Source: Candidatus Thorarchaeota archaeon MP11T_1 (GTDB lineage: Archaea; Asgardarchaeota; Thorarchaeia; Thorarchaeales; Thorarchaeaceae). From it: a stretch of 27,195 bases of DNA. The notes under the pieces were generated by a model. That model made no database searches and was not told the origin of the DNA. It saw only the letters and a program-made list of their open reading frames with translations. Location of the stretch: assembly GCA_002825515.1 (NCBI GenBank), contig PJET01000010.1:1-27195 (forward strand). The letters are read 5' to 3'. Below are positions 16,595 to 24,446 of the stretch, in pieces (positions within the stretch are counted from its first letter, which is position 1; every line of letters begins with the position of its first letter). A program made the translations under genes and the position numbers.

Positions 16595-18036
16595 TCATAG
16601 ATTCTTCGTCTGGTGTTTGCGTGATTTGACAAATAGGGTGCCTGGTCCGCGAAATCCAAGATCGCCGCCATAGACTTTCCCGGATATGGGCGGATAACGC
16701 GGCCGATACGCTGCAACGCGCGTACTGAACTCTTCCCGGCTCCTGCGATGACAAGTCCTGAGAGAATCGGGAGATCAATTCCGATATCGAAGATTTTGCT
16801 TGCGATAAGGCATTTGACTTTGCCATTTTCCAACTCTCCTTTGATCTTCTCTCGTACCTTCGACTTGTCTTTTCCGCTGAGCAGAGCTGTCGGTACCTTT
16901 TTCTTCAATTCGTCGAACAGGATGTCGCCATGCCTGATCGTGTGGAAGAGGACCAAGGGCACAAAGCCTTGCTCGACCAGTCTGGTTGCTCCTTTCACGA
17001 TCATTCCGTTCCTTTGTTCATTATCAACGATGTATCTGGAATAGATTCTTGGAAACTTACCAGACTTGTATTGGTATGGTTTGGGAGCTAGAAAACGAAT
17101 ACTTGGCTCTACCAAATATCCTGTGTCAATTAATTCACGAGCTGAAATATCGATGATCTTTCGGCCCAGGAACGCCTCGATAAGCAAATCAGCACCATCG
17201 TCCCGCCAAGGACTCGCTGACATTCCGTAAACGTACTCGGCTTTGATGTGGCGAGATATCATTTGGACAGTATCACAAGCTGCAAGATGACACTCATCCA
17301 TTATGTGGACTTTGGTATCCAGAAGCATTTGCTTGATCTTCCGGAATTTCGCTGGGTCCATTCTCTTTTCATCGTCATTGGAATCATCAAGCGTGTTGTT
17401 TCTTTTTAAACCTAATGCCTGGCCAATACTCCAGACAGTTGCAATATTTATGTCCTTAATATTGCACTTCCCATCTCCTATCAGTCCAATTTCGAATCCG
17501 AATACTTTCGAGAAGAACTTTTGAAGTTGGTAAAGTAAGTCTTTGCCAATTACGTAAACGATGGTTGGTTTCCCAAGTTTTGCGGCAATCAAGGCTGCGA
17601 CTAGTGTTTTTCCACCTCCGGTAGCTATGCGAATTACGCCTCGGTCTTCTTCGATGGCTTTCTCGGCCGCTAGCTCTTGGTATGGCCTTGGTTCCTTCTC
17701 CAGGGCCTGGAGGTTGTCTAGAATCTCAAACGAATTTGCTGATTGTTTTGGCGTTCTTTTATCAATAATCGGGAGAGTCTCTCCCCGTTGTTGCTGGTAG
17801 AAGTCCAGCACGCGAGGAAGGAGCCCAACGGGGAATTTGCCCGTACTCCCGAGTAAATGCCGCTTCCCATCCCAGGTGATGAATTCGCCTGCGTCGTTGA
17901 AATACCCCTGGTACGCCGCTGAATATTCCGAGCCTTGGATGTGAAAAGAAAGCTCCTTGTCCAGTGCTTTCAGGGTTTCTAGGTCGGTAATATCAGTCAG
18001 ACGACACGAGTTGTCGTATCGAATGATTCCCGTCAT
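16534..18036 (-). CDS. SF2 DNA/RNA helicase (DEAH/UvsW-like)
   Basis: This is an ATP-dependent translocase of superfamily 2, probably acting in recombination-dependent replication or repair, as UvsW does in T4. In 500 residues: a Q-like PRPYQ (116-120), motif I ATGGGKT (138-144), motif II DECH (247-250), motif III SAS (273-275), motif V near FDIGIDLP (415-422) and motif VI QRIGRVIRP (442-450). About 110 residues precede the core and have no recognised domain. The ATG overlaps the previous stop (ATGA). UvsW is a comparison by architecture only; RecG/RadD-like or restriction-helicase-like assignments are alternatives. Confidence 0.88.
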   Translation of the reverse strand: MTGIIRYDNSCRLTDITDLETLKALDKELSFHIQGSEYSAAYQGYFNDAGEFITWDGKRHLLGSTGKFPVGLLPRVLDFYQQQRGETLPIIDKRTPKQSANSFEILDNLQALEKEPRPYQELAAEKAIEEDRGVIRIATGGGKTLVAALIAAKLGKPTIVYVIGKDLLYQLQKFFSKVFGFEIGLIGDGKCNIKDINIATVWSIGQALGLKRNNTLDDSNDDEKRMDPAKFRKIKQMLLDTKVHIMDECHLAACDTVQMISRHIKAEYVYGMSASPWRDDGADLLIEAFLGRKIIDISARELIDTGYLVEPSIRFLAPKPYQYKSGKFPRIYSRYIVDNEQRNGMIVKGATRLVEQGFVPLVLFHTIRHGDILFDELKKKVPTALLSGKDKSKVREKIKGELENGKVKCLIASKIFDIGIDLPILSGLVIAGAGKSSVRALQRIGRVIRPYPGKSMAAILDFADQAPYLSNHANTRRRIYEWEFDVKWPEAGKGNGQMNS

Positions 18037-18509
18037 GCTCTTTCAGGTACAACTGGCCAGTTCTGATTTAAAGATCCCATCCCCACTCTCGTGACATGGA
18101 GCCCATCTGGGGCTTCAAGTACGAGATTGCAAAGAACTACATCCCTCTCTTGTGCTTGGTATGCCGCACAAGCTAAGGCATTTAGGTTATCTGTGACTAC
18201 GTGATGAGATAGAGCATTATGAACGGTTAAGCTCGTATCTATGTCTTCTGGCTTGTGATTCACTTCCCAAGTGGATAGAACACGATCCTTGGCCACATGA
18301 AAAGACGGAATCATTAATTTGTGATTGTGTTCATAATTCACAAAGCTAACACTCCTGAAATCCTTAATCACATGAATATCAACCTCAATGCCGTAGTTCA
18401 GACCATAGTAGGTTTCAAACCAAGGATACTTCTCAAATGAGACAACCCAAGGACAAGCCAGCAATAAGAGTCCGGCAGCTCCGGCACCCAATAAATCTCT
18501 TCTCTTCAT
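18033..18509 (-). CDS. Putative exported protein with Tat/lipoprotein-like signal (158 aa)
   Basis: The N-terminus (MKRRDLLGAGAAGLLLLAC) has a twin-arginine pair, a short hydrophobic core and a Cys where a lipobox would end (LLAC), so it may be secreted by Tat and lipidated. The mature part has several His and aromatic residues (HNHKLMIPSFHV, HNALSHHVV) and no family I recognise. The ATG has AAAGGA at a normal distance. It follows a 184-residue unknown protein and overlaps the helicase start by ATGA. Exported lipoproteins in phages sometimes act in superinfection exclusion, but nothing here proves that. Confidence 0.72.
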   Translation of the reverse strand: MKRRDLLGAGAAGLLLLACPWVVSFEKYPWFETYYGLNYGIEVDIHVIKDFRSVSFVNYEHNHKLMIPSFHVAKDRVLSTWEVNHKPEDIDTSLTVHNALSHHVVTDNLNALACAAYQAQERDVVLCNLVLEAPDGLHVTRVGMGSLNQNWPVVPERA

Positions 18510-18511
18510 AT

Positions 18512-19066
18512 CTATCCTTTCTTTGTGACATTTTCGGACAATGAATCTATTGTTCCCTCAGTACCAACTTCCTGAAGAATGTCCAGGTTGCGCCTCTTAA
18601 CAATAATCCACTCTGGTAGTTCCTCGACCCATCTAGAGTTGAAACCTGACATTCTCTCATGGAAATATTCAGACCTAATTCCCTCAAGAATCAATTGTGG
18701 TGGTCCATGTACACTGGCCTTAAAGCTAATGCTTTGAACACAACTTAAAGCTTCCGATCCTCGTCTGACAAGAATGTTCTCAATAGTGGGAACGAATGTC
18801 TCGGCACCTAAAGTGACGAATTTTTCAATTAGAATATTGACTCCCTCAGAGAGATCTGGGGTTTCACATTTTTCGATTCTCAACCCTGCAAAATCCGCTG
18901 AAAGGTTGGGAATGTACTCCTCAACTTTAGCAGTGAACTTTACAGATTGTAAGTTCCCTATCTTCCACCATTCAACTGGTGTATTATAGGTACTGATAGA
19001 ATCGTTTATGAATACTTTGAAGTGATCTTTATCTTGAGCATACAGTACTAGGGAATAACGTTTCAT
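18512..19066 (-). CDS. Hypothetical protein (184 aa)
   Basis: No family is recognised. It has no signal peptide or membrane segment. It appears to be a mixed alpha/beta soluble protein (SLVLYAQDKDHFKVFINDS near the N-terminus, PPQLILEGIRSEYFHERM near the C-terminal third). Start is ATG at 19066, backed by AGGAGG three to four bases upstream and coupled by ATGA to the preceding gene. It sits in the short cassette after the tubulin gene, between two membrane- or export-linked small proteins. Confidence 0.72.
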   Translation of the reverse strand: MKRYSLVLYAQDKDHFKVFINDSISTYNTPVEWWKIGNLQSVKFTAKVEEYIPNLSADFAGLRIEKCETPDLSEGVNILIEKFVTLGAETFVPTIENILVRRGSEALSCVQSISFKASVHGPPQLILEGIRSEYFHERMSGFNSRWVEELPEWIIVKRRNLDILQEVGTEGTIDSLSENVTKKG

Positions 19067-19287
19067 TTACCTCCTATTAAGGCTAGACCTGTAAAAGCCC
19101 CGAACTTAATAGGCTGTATCAAACCCAATACCATCCACTCGGGTGGCGGTGGTGGTTCGGGTTTGGGTGGCTCAATGTGTAGAAAGTTTGGTGCGAAGAA
19201 ATGCTTGCACCAAGCCTTAATTGTGTCTGGATCACGTGGAAGATTCAAATCTGTGTTCAGCCAAAGTGGCGAGTACAAATCAATCAC
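19063..19287 (-). CDS. Small proline-rich protein with hydrophobic C-terminus (74 aa)
   Basis: Residues 1-35 are soluble; 39-50 are a proline run (PPKPEPPPPPEW); the last 24 residues are hydrophobic with Gly and few charges (MVLGLIQPIKFGAFTGLALI) and could be one membrane segment. Start is GTG with GGAGG five bases upstream, and its first bases overlap the tubulin stop (GTGA), so translation is probably coupled to the tubulin gene. It could be a membrane anchor or linker. A holin or spanin is not supported, since there is no lysis gene nearby. Confidence 0.7.
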   Translation of the reverse strand: MIDLYSPLWLNTDLNLPRDPDTIKAWCKHFFAPNFLHIEPPKPEPPPPPEWMVLGLIQPIKFGAFTGLALIGGK

Positions 19288-20687
19288 TTTTTCCTCCGAT
19301 CCTGGACCGCTCCACCATGAACCTGAGTAAACGGAGACACCTTACGCTGAATTCTCTTCTTAATCTCCTCTACCTTATTCACGGTTTCCTCGCCAACATC
19401 AACCTTCAGCTGCATCTTACGCTCGTCATCTTTACGAGCGGCCGTGGCCATCTTGTTCTTTGCTTCATCTCGCAACTGATCTATGCGCTCCTCTGGAATA
19501 CCCAAACCAGAGAACATAGAGTACACCTTGATGCAGTTTTCACCAATATCATCTCGGTATACACCGTAGAAAATAGCTAATGGGCTCTCACAGGCATCAT
19601 TGATCATGTGCTGGGCAAAATCCAAACTGGCAGTCGGAATTTTATTCCACACTTCCTCAGGCGCAACCAACATAAAACCAGCATATCGAGCTTGGCGAAT
19701 GTCAAAACCAGAGGCTAACAAATTGCTCTTCAGGGATTCTACGATAGCTGTGGCGATTGCCATCTCATCTTCGTAATCTTCAATAGTCATCGTACCGTAC
19801 GTAGTAAAGCCTTTTCCATCCAGGAATATCTTACCGAATTCGCTAGAATCGAGTACTTTGACACCCTCATCACGTCGACGACTCATGGTATTGAATACAT
19901 TGATAGGCTCAACGATTGCTTTATTGGAAACAGGGAAGAAATTGAAAGGTCCAACATCGCTGTAAATAGACTCAATCTTGGCGTTGTCCACTATGATAAT
20001 ATTGCTGATCCTACCAGCATTAAACAGCTTGGTGAACTTACTGAGCGTTTGCCAAGCATTGTACTTAAGCTGAGCATCCTCGCTAGCCTTGGGTAAGATG
20101 GTTAGAACCACAATAGGTTTGTTTAGCTGAGATAAAATATCAACAACAACCTCGACCGAGCCAGCACCAGATCCTCCACCAAGAGATGTGCAGAAAATGA
20201 ACACTTGGCTATCACTGAGGTGACGAACAATGAGCTGATTAATAGCTGCACGATATGCATCTGCGGCCTCATAACCGATACTAAGGTCTTTGGCTGAACC
20301 ACCCAAACCAAAATCTAGCAATAACTTATTCTGCTCGGGAATTTGGATATGTTCCAAATCCTGGGGTGCTGTATTGAAGGCCACAGACGGGTAGCCCAAT
20401 GCGTGAAATTGCTCTGCCAAACGGGAACCCGCTTGACCTGAGCCTATGACACCAAAGCGAAGGCTTCGCTGTCGTTCTTCTACAATACGTGGTGGCATTT
20501 CCTCCTCCTGCGCGGGTTCTGCCGCCTCTGTAGACTCTTCTTCAGCTCTCTTCTGCGCAGCTCGCGCCTTTAGTTTAGCCAATTTTTCTTCATCTACCTG
20601 CGGCGTTTCAACTTGTGGTTTCTCTTCTTTCAAATCATCCACAACATCTTCTTTTTCTACAGTTTCTGTCCTAGATTCTGTACTCAT
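19284..20687 (-). CDS. Phage-encoded tubulin/FtsZ-family GTPase
   Basis: It is expected to bind GTP and polymerise into filaments. Numbering is from the second of two adjacent ATGs, which is five bases from GAGG. Residues 1-75 are a charged, Glu/Lys/Pro-rich extension without a domain. The GTPase starts at RFGVIGSGQAGSRLAEQF (77-94). The tubulin signature GGGSGAG (170-176) follows TSL. A T7-like stretch LDSSEFGKIF (279-288) matches the FtsZ NVDFADV region with a Glu where the second Asp is expected. The C-terminus (about 405-467) is Lys/Glu-rich with a basic end (QDRRKK). The family is tubulin superfamily; whether it is closest to PhuZ, TubZ, CetZ or FtsZ cannot be decided by eye. The gene sits between RmlB and a coupled cassette of three small genes. 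Confidence 0.88.
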   Translation of the reverse strand: MSTESRTETVEKEDVVDDLKEEKPQVETPQVDEEKLAKLKARAAQKRAEEESTEAAEPAQEEEMPPRIVEERQRSLRFGVIGSGQAGSRLAEQFHALGYPSVAFNTAPQDLEHIQIPEQNKLLLDFGLGGSAKDLSIGYEAADAYRAAINQLIVRHLSDSQVFIFCTSLGGGSGAGSVEVVVDILSQLNKPIVVLTILPKASEDAQLKYNAWQTLSKFTKLFNAGRISNIIIVDNAKIESIYSDVGPFNFFPVSNKAIVEPINVFNTMSRRRDEGVKVLDSSEFGKIFLDGKGFTTYGTMTIEDYEDEMAIATAIVESLKSNLLASGFDIRQARYAGFMLVAPEEVWNKIPTASLDFAQHMINDACESPLAIFYGVYRDDIGENCIKVYSMFSGLGIPEERIDQLRDEAKNKMATAARKDDERKMQLKVDVGEETVNKVEEIKKRIQRKVSPFTQVHGGAVQDRRKK

Positions 20688-20722
20688 CATAACCTCAAAA
20701 TCGATAACCTCGATATTCTATA

Positions 20723-21685
20723 TCACATGTTCAACACATATTGATTGGTAACATACCACTGACAAGTCTGCTGGATTCCATCTCTGAACTTGAATTGTGG
20801 AGACCACCCAAGCGCCTTGATTTTGTCATCGGTCATTGCATATCTGAAATCATGCCCTGGTCTATCTTCAACGTGCTTTAATAACTCATGACCCTTACCA
20901 AGGGTGTTGCACACTATTTGAGCCACCTCCAGATTCATGAATTCCTGCTTAGCTGTGATGTTATACACTTCGCCATCTAATCCCTTGTCGATGACATCGA
21001 ACAGTGCCGAACATGTATCGAAGACGTGTATCCAGTCACGAATCTGGTCTCCCTTGCCATACACTGGAATCTCCTCATTATTCAGCACCCGATGTATGAT
21101 ACGGGGAATGAATTTCTCATTCGTTTGCCAGGGTCCGTAGTTGTTACAGGCCCTCACAATAGAGTATCTCAGATTGTGCGTCTCAGCGGCAGCGCGTACT
21201 AGAAGCTCTCCAGCCGCCTTGGTGGCTGAGTAGGTATTTCGAGGGTTCAGGGGAGCATTCTCACTCCAGGGTTCAGACTTGTCATTCGGTAGCGCTCCGT
21301 ACACTTCATCGGTGCTCATATAGACGAGCTTTGCTCCAATTCCGAGGCACTCATCGATGATGTTCTGTGTTCCCACCACGTTACTAGTGGTAAATGGCAG
21401 GGTTGTGTTGATACTCTTGTCTACGCAGCTTTCCGCGGCTCCATGAACAACCACATCCGGATTTTCCTTTTGGAAGATGACATGAAGGGTATGCGGGTCA
21501 CGCACGTCCGCTATGTAAAACGAGTGGTCGGCGTTCACATAGATATTGTGAATGATGTGCGATTCCCGCACCCTATCAAGACTGGAAATGATATACGGTT
21601 TCTTGGCATAAAACACTTGTCTGATGAAATTACCAAAGATAAAACCACCACTACCAGTGACTAAGACTTTCTTCCTCTTTGCCAT
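20723..21685 (-). CDS. rmlB: dTDP-glucose 4,6-dehydratase (RmlB-like)
   Basis: It is an extended SDR that converts dTDP-glucose to dTDP-4-keto-6-deoxyglucose. In 320 residues: a Rossmann glycine motif GSGGFIFG (11-18, where the third Gly of the usual GxxGFIG is Phe), HGAAESCVDKS (81-91), catalytic STDEVYG with Asp126/Glu127 (124-130), YSATK (Y152, K156) and GKGDQIRDWIHV. HGAAES..D.S plus the adjacent Asp/Glu pair are specific to RmlB rather than a general epimerase. The ATG has AAGGA upstream. It is separated from RmlD by the unknown 630-residue gene. The exact sugar (rhamnose or another deoxy sugar) is not shown. Confidence 0.88.
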   Translation of the reverse strand: MAKRKKVLVTGSGGFIFGNFIRQVFYAKKPYIISSLDRVRESHIIHNIYVNADHSFYIADVRDPHTLHVIFQKENPDVVVHGAAESCVDKSINTTLPFTTSNVVGTQNIIDECLGIGAKLVYMSTDEVYGALPNDKSEPWSENAPLNPRNTYSATKAAGELLVRAAAETHNLRYSIVRACNNYGPWQTNEKFIPRIIHRVLNNEEIPVYGKGDQIRDWIHVFDTCSALFDVIDKGLDGEVYNITAKQEFMNLEVAQIVCNTLGKGHELLKHVEDRPGHDFRYAMTDDKIKALGWSPQFKFRDGIQQTCQWYVTNQYVLNM

Positions 21686-21691
21686 AAATCC

Positions 21692-23584
21692 TTATATATG
21701 AATTCTGTTAGCTAATTTTACAGCTGAAGATATTAGCGTCTTAGCTAACGCGCGTCTAACTCTAACTGTGACGGTGGGCTTCTTCTCGACTTTCTTAGCT
21801 ACCTTTTCGTCAACCTTTTTAGCAGATTCTTTTATAACCTCTTTAATCTTGCCCTTCTTAGCTTCATCTTTGTTCTTCTTAGGACAAGCTATCTGCAAAT
21901 CGGTCAATATCTTTCCGTAAGGTAGAGAAATATCCTTGGAAATGATGGAGGCAGCCATGACTTCCGTCTCGGTAATCTCTTTGGAGCCTTTGGCCATTAT
22001 GGTTCCGGAAGCGCGCTTCCCTTTTCTGGCCCACTCCCATGGATTTGTGCCTTGATTGAACTGAATACCATACTCTTCCTTATAGTTATCCACAGCTTTA
22101 TTGAATTCATCTTCTAGTTCTTTCAGAGTCTTGGTTATACGCTTGCCCTTACCCCCACGACGAATACAGCCTTTGGCGAAGGCTGTGTCATCTTCTGGCT
22201 CCGCCTTGGGTACATCTGATACACCTTCTAGCACTGACATTGGTATAGGCTCTGGTTTTGGTTCGTCTTCTCCTATGACGTTGACCTTCTTAGGGTTCTG
22301 GTTCTTGAACTTGAAAATCTCATTGACCTTAGGATCGCCGTCAATCTCCGTCTTCATCCGATCCTCAGGGGAAAGACTCTTCCAACTCTTCTTATCCTCG
22401 CCCTCTTTGACTTTTCGTTCGGCTTGTTCTCTGGTAAACCCAGCGCGAATGAGAGCATCCAGAGGATCGAGTCCACCAGAGAGTTTCTCTTTATCTTTGG
22501 GATAATCGGGTTGCCATGGTCCTTTGACCTTCAATCTCTTGGAACGCCCAAAACCTGCCGGATACATTTGGTCCTCAGCTGGTTTGCCGGGACAAGAGAT
22601 ATCCACAGTTGCTCTTGATGGTTTGCTAAAGATCTGCTTTCCGCACTTCTTGCAGACCCATACTCGTTCCATTGCGCGAATAGACTTTCCATTCCTCTTC
22701 ATTACTTCTGAGGTTTCCTCGAAATCGTGCGCTTGCTTGAACTCCAGGCTGATCATCGGATCCTCCTTGGTTCCCGGTGAAAACGTAATCTCACCACCTT
22801 CCGAGAAGAGACTTGCTGGGTCATCCAAGAATATCATCTCACCGGTCTTCGGATTCACAATCTTGGTCTTGTTCAGTACATCCATACGGCGCTTACTTAG
22901 TTCTTCAAGCTTGCTTTGGATATCTGCAATTTGAGCAGAGAGCCTCGCTTCCTCAGCTTTCACAGCTGTATCAGCGGCTCGAATATCCTTAACTCTCTGT
23001 GCTACAGCTTTTCCTCTGTCTTGCAGCTTCTTCCACTCTTTCATAGTGCTGTTAAATTGCTCTTCGCCTATGTTTTTGTCCTCTGGCGGAATCCGTTTGA
23101 CGCGAGCAATCAAACCAAGGAGAAACTCCTTGGCGTCATTATCCAGAGTTGATTCGGTGTGTAGTTGAACAACGTGTCGGACAGCCGCATCCAATCTTCC
23201 TGGATCCCCAATAGCATCCCTAATCTCCTTGACAATCTCCTGCATCGGAGTGAGTTCAAACTCACGATCGCCTGCTGGTTTGAAAGCCGGCCCTTTGTTT
23301 TTGGGTTTATTCGCAATCCACTCAGGTACACCAGACTCGACATCTACTGGTTCAGTAGCTTCAACAACGACATTGCTCAGATCTGGCGTTTCTGTGATTG
23401 GAGTACTATTGAGAAACTCATCTACCAACTCTTCTTTGATTGCTTTTAATTCGATTTCCAGCTTCTTTCTGAGTATTTCTTTGTAGCGCGCAGAAAGTGC
23501 GGGATCCATTTCGCTCAAAACGTCATGAATAGTTTCCTGAAGTTTTGCCGAAACCTCATCTATGTTATCTTCTGAATACTTCAT
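21692..23584 (-). CDS. Large hypothetical protein (630 aa) with coiled coil and CxxC
   Basis: No family is recognised. Residues about 180-240 are likely coiled coil (MKEWKKLQDRGKAVAQRV, then EEARLSAQIADIQSKLEEL). A possible zinc site CKKCGK (311-316) has a third Cys at 331. Two Pro/Glu-rich low-complexity regions (about 340-400 and 440-480) and a very Lys-rich C-terminus (575-615, KVAKKVEKKPTVTVRVRR) suggest an elongated, possibly nucleic-acid-bound or structural protein. Start ATG has GGAAGG upstream. Its place within the sugar genes does not by itself show function. A transcription- or virion-associated protein are both possible. Confidence 0.72.
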   Translation of the reverse strand: MKYSEDNIDEVSAKLQETIHDVLSEMDPALSARYKEILRKKLEIELKAIKEELVDEFLNSTPITETPDLSNVVVEATEPVDVESGVPEWIANKPKNKGPAFKPAGDREFELTPMQEIVKEIRDAIGDPGRLDAAVRHVVQLHTESTLDNDAKEFLLGLIARVKRIPPEDKNIGEEQFNSTMKEWKKLQDRGKAVAQRVKDIRAADTAVKAEEARLSAQIADIQSKLEELSKRRMDVLNKTKIVNPKTGEMIFLDDPASLFSEGGEITFSPGTKEDPMISLEFKQAHDFEETSEVMKRNGKSIRAMERVWVCKKCGKQIFSKPSRATVDISCPGKPAEDQMYPAGFGRSKRLKVKGPWQPDYPKDKEKLSGGLDPLDALIRAGFTREQAERKVKEGEDKKSWKSLSPEDRMKTEIDGDPKVNEIFKFKNQNPKKVNVIGEDEPKPEPIPMSVLEGVSDVPKAEPEDDTAFAKGCIRRGGKGKRITKTLKELEDEFNKAVDNYKEEYGIQFNQGTNPWEWARKGKRASGTIMAKGSKEITETEVMAASIISKDISLPYGKILTDLQIACPKKNKDEAKKGKIKEVIKESAKKVDEKVAKKVEKKPTVTVRVRRALAKTLISSAVKLANRIHI

Positions 23585-23594
23585 CTTAACCTTC

Positions 23595-24446
23595 CTATAA
23601 AGCTAGTATCTGTTCTCTTACCGGAGGAATACTTAGCTTTGAACACAAATCTTTCTCAGAAAGGAGGCTTCGATCACATGGCTCGGGTGTATTGACACTT
23701 TGAATCTTCAATCCAAGCTTAAACCGTTCATTGAAGTATAGCATCATGTTATACTTATTAACTATCAACGGTGAATGCACATGAAATAGTCCTTCTTGCC
23801 AAAAACCACCCCGGATAATATCATCACAGACCCGAGCATATTGCTTGGTTGTGACACCGTTCCAGAGATGATTATTGAAACCTTTTACTTCCTTACCTTT
23901 CTGCGATTTGGCCCATTCTATTAAACTAGCCTTCTTATGAATCTCCTCACCTATGATTGAGGTACGAAGAACCATACAGTTATTGGGCTCGCCTAGTGAC
24001 TTACTCTTTCCATAATCATCCAGAGCATCATGTGAATCAGATTCGATGTAACTACTACCTTTCTTACCAGAGTAGACACAATCTGTTGTGATGTGGATGA
24101 GCCGGCTTCCCACAGCCTTGCACCACTTGGCTAGCTCCCACGGAAAAACAGCATTAATCTTCCTGGCTGCGATTGGATCAGCAGCCATGAATGGTTTGAT
24201 AACTCCGATACAATTGATTACGTAGTCATACAAACCATCTTGATCGCCCAGACCATCCCAGCAGGATTGCTCTAGGGGATCGAACTTTAATCGACACCAC
24301 GGCTTGCCATACTCTAGACCTTCTGTCCGATACGTGAGACAAACCGAGTGATCAGTGTTGAGAAAATACTGTCCAACAGCACTTCCTAACATTCCTGTGC
24401 TACCCAGGATTAGAACTCTTTGACCGCCAACTATATTAGGGCTCAT
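23595..24446 (-). CDS. rmlD: dTDP-4-dehydrorhamnose reductase (RmlD-like SDR)
   Basis: It would reduce a dTDP-4-keto-deoxyhexose with NAD(P)H. I start it at the ATG 24446 because GGAGG lies eight bases upstream and the ATGA overlap with the preceding gene is typical; a longer frame from 24485 lies inside that gene. In 283 residues: glycine motif GSTGMLG (15-21), NCIGVIKPF (78-86), TTDCVYSG (120-127) and YGKSK (145-149). The fold and motif order match RmlD. Substrate specificity and whether the product is rhamnose are inferred from the neighbours. Confidence 0.85.
   Translation of the reverse strand: MSPNIVGGQRVLILGSTGMLGSAVGQYFLNTDHSVCLTYRTEGLEYGKPWCRLKFDPLEQSCWDGLGDQDGLYDYVINCIGVIKPFMAADPIAARKINAVFPWELAKWCKAVGSRLIHITTDCVYSGKKGSSYIESDSHDALDDYGKSKSLGEPNNCMVLRTSIIGEEIHKKASLIEWAKSQKGKEVKGFNNHLWNGVTTKQYARVCDDIIRGGFWQEGLFHVHSPLIVNKYNMMLYFNERFKLGLKIQSVNTPEPCDRSLLSEKDLCSKLSIPPVREQILAL

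Noticed and set aside
19063..19287. Holin or lysis gene
   Set aside because: One hydrophobic segment only, proline-rich, and no endolysin or spanin nearby.
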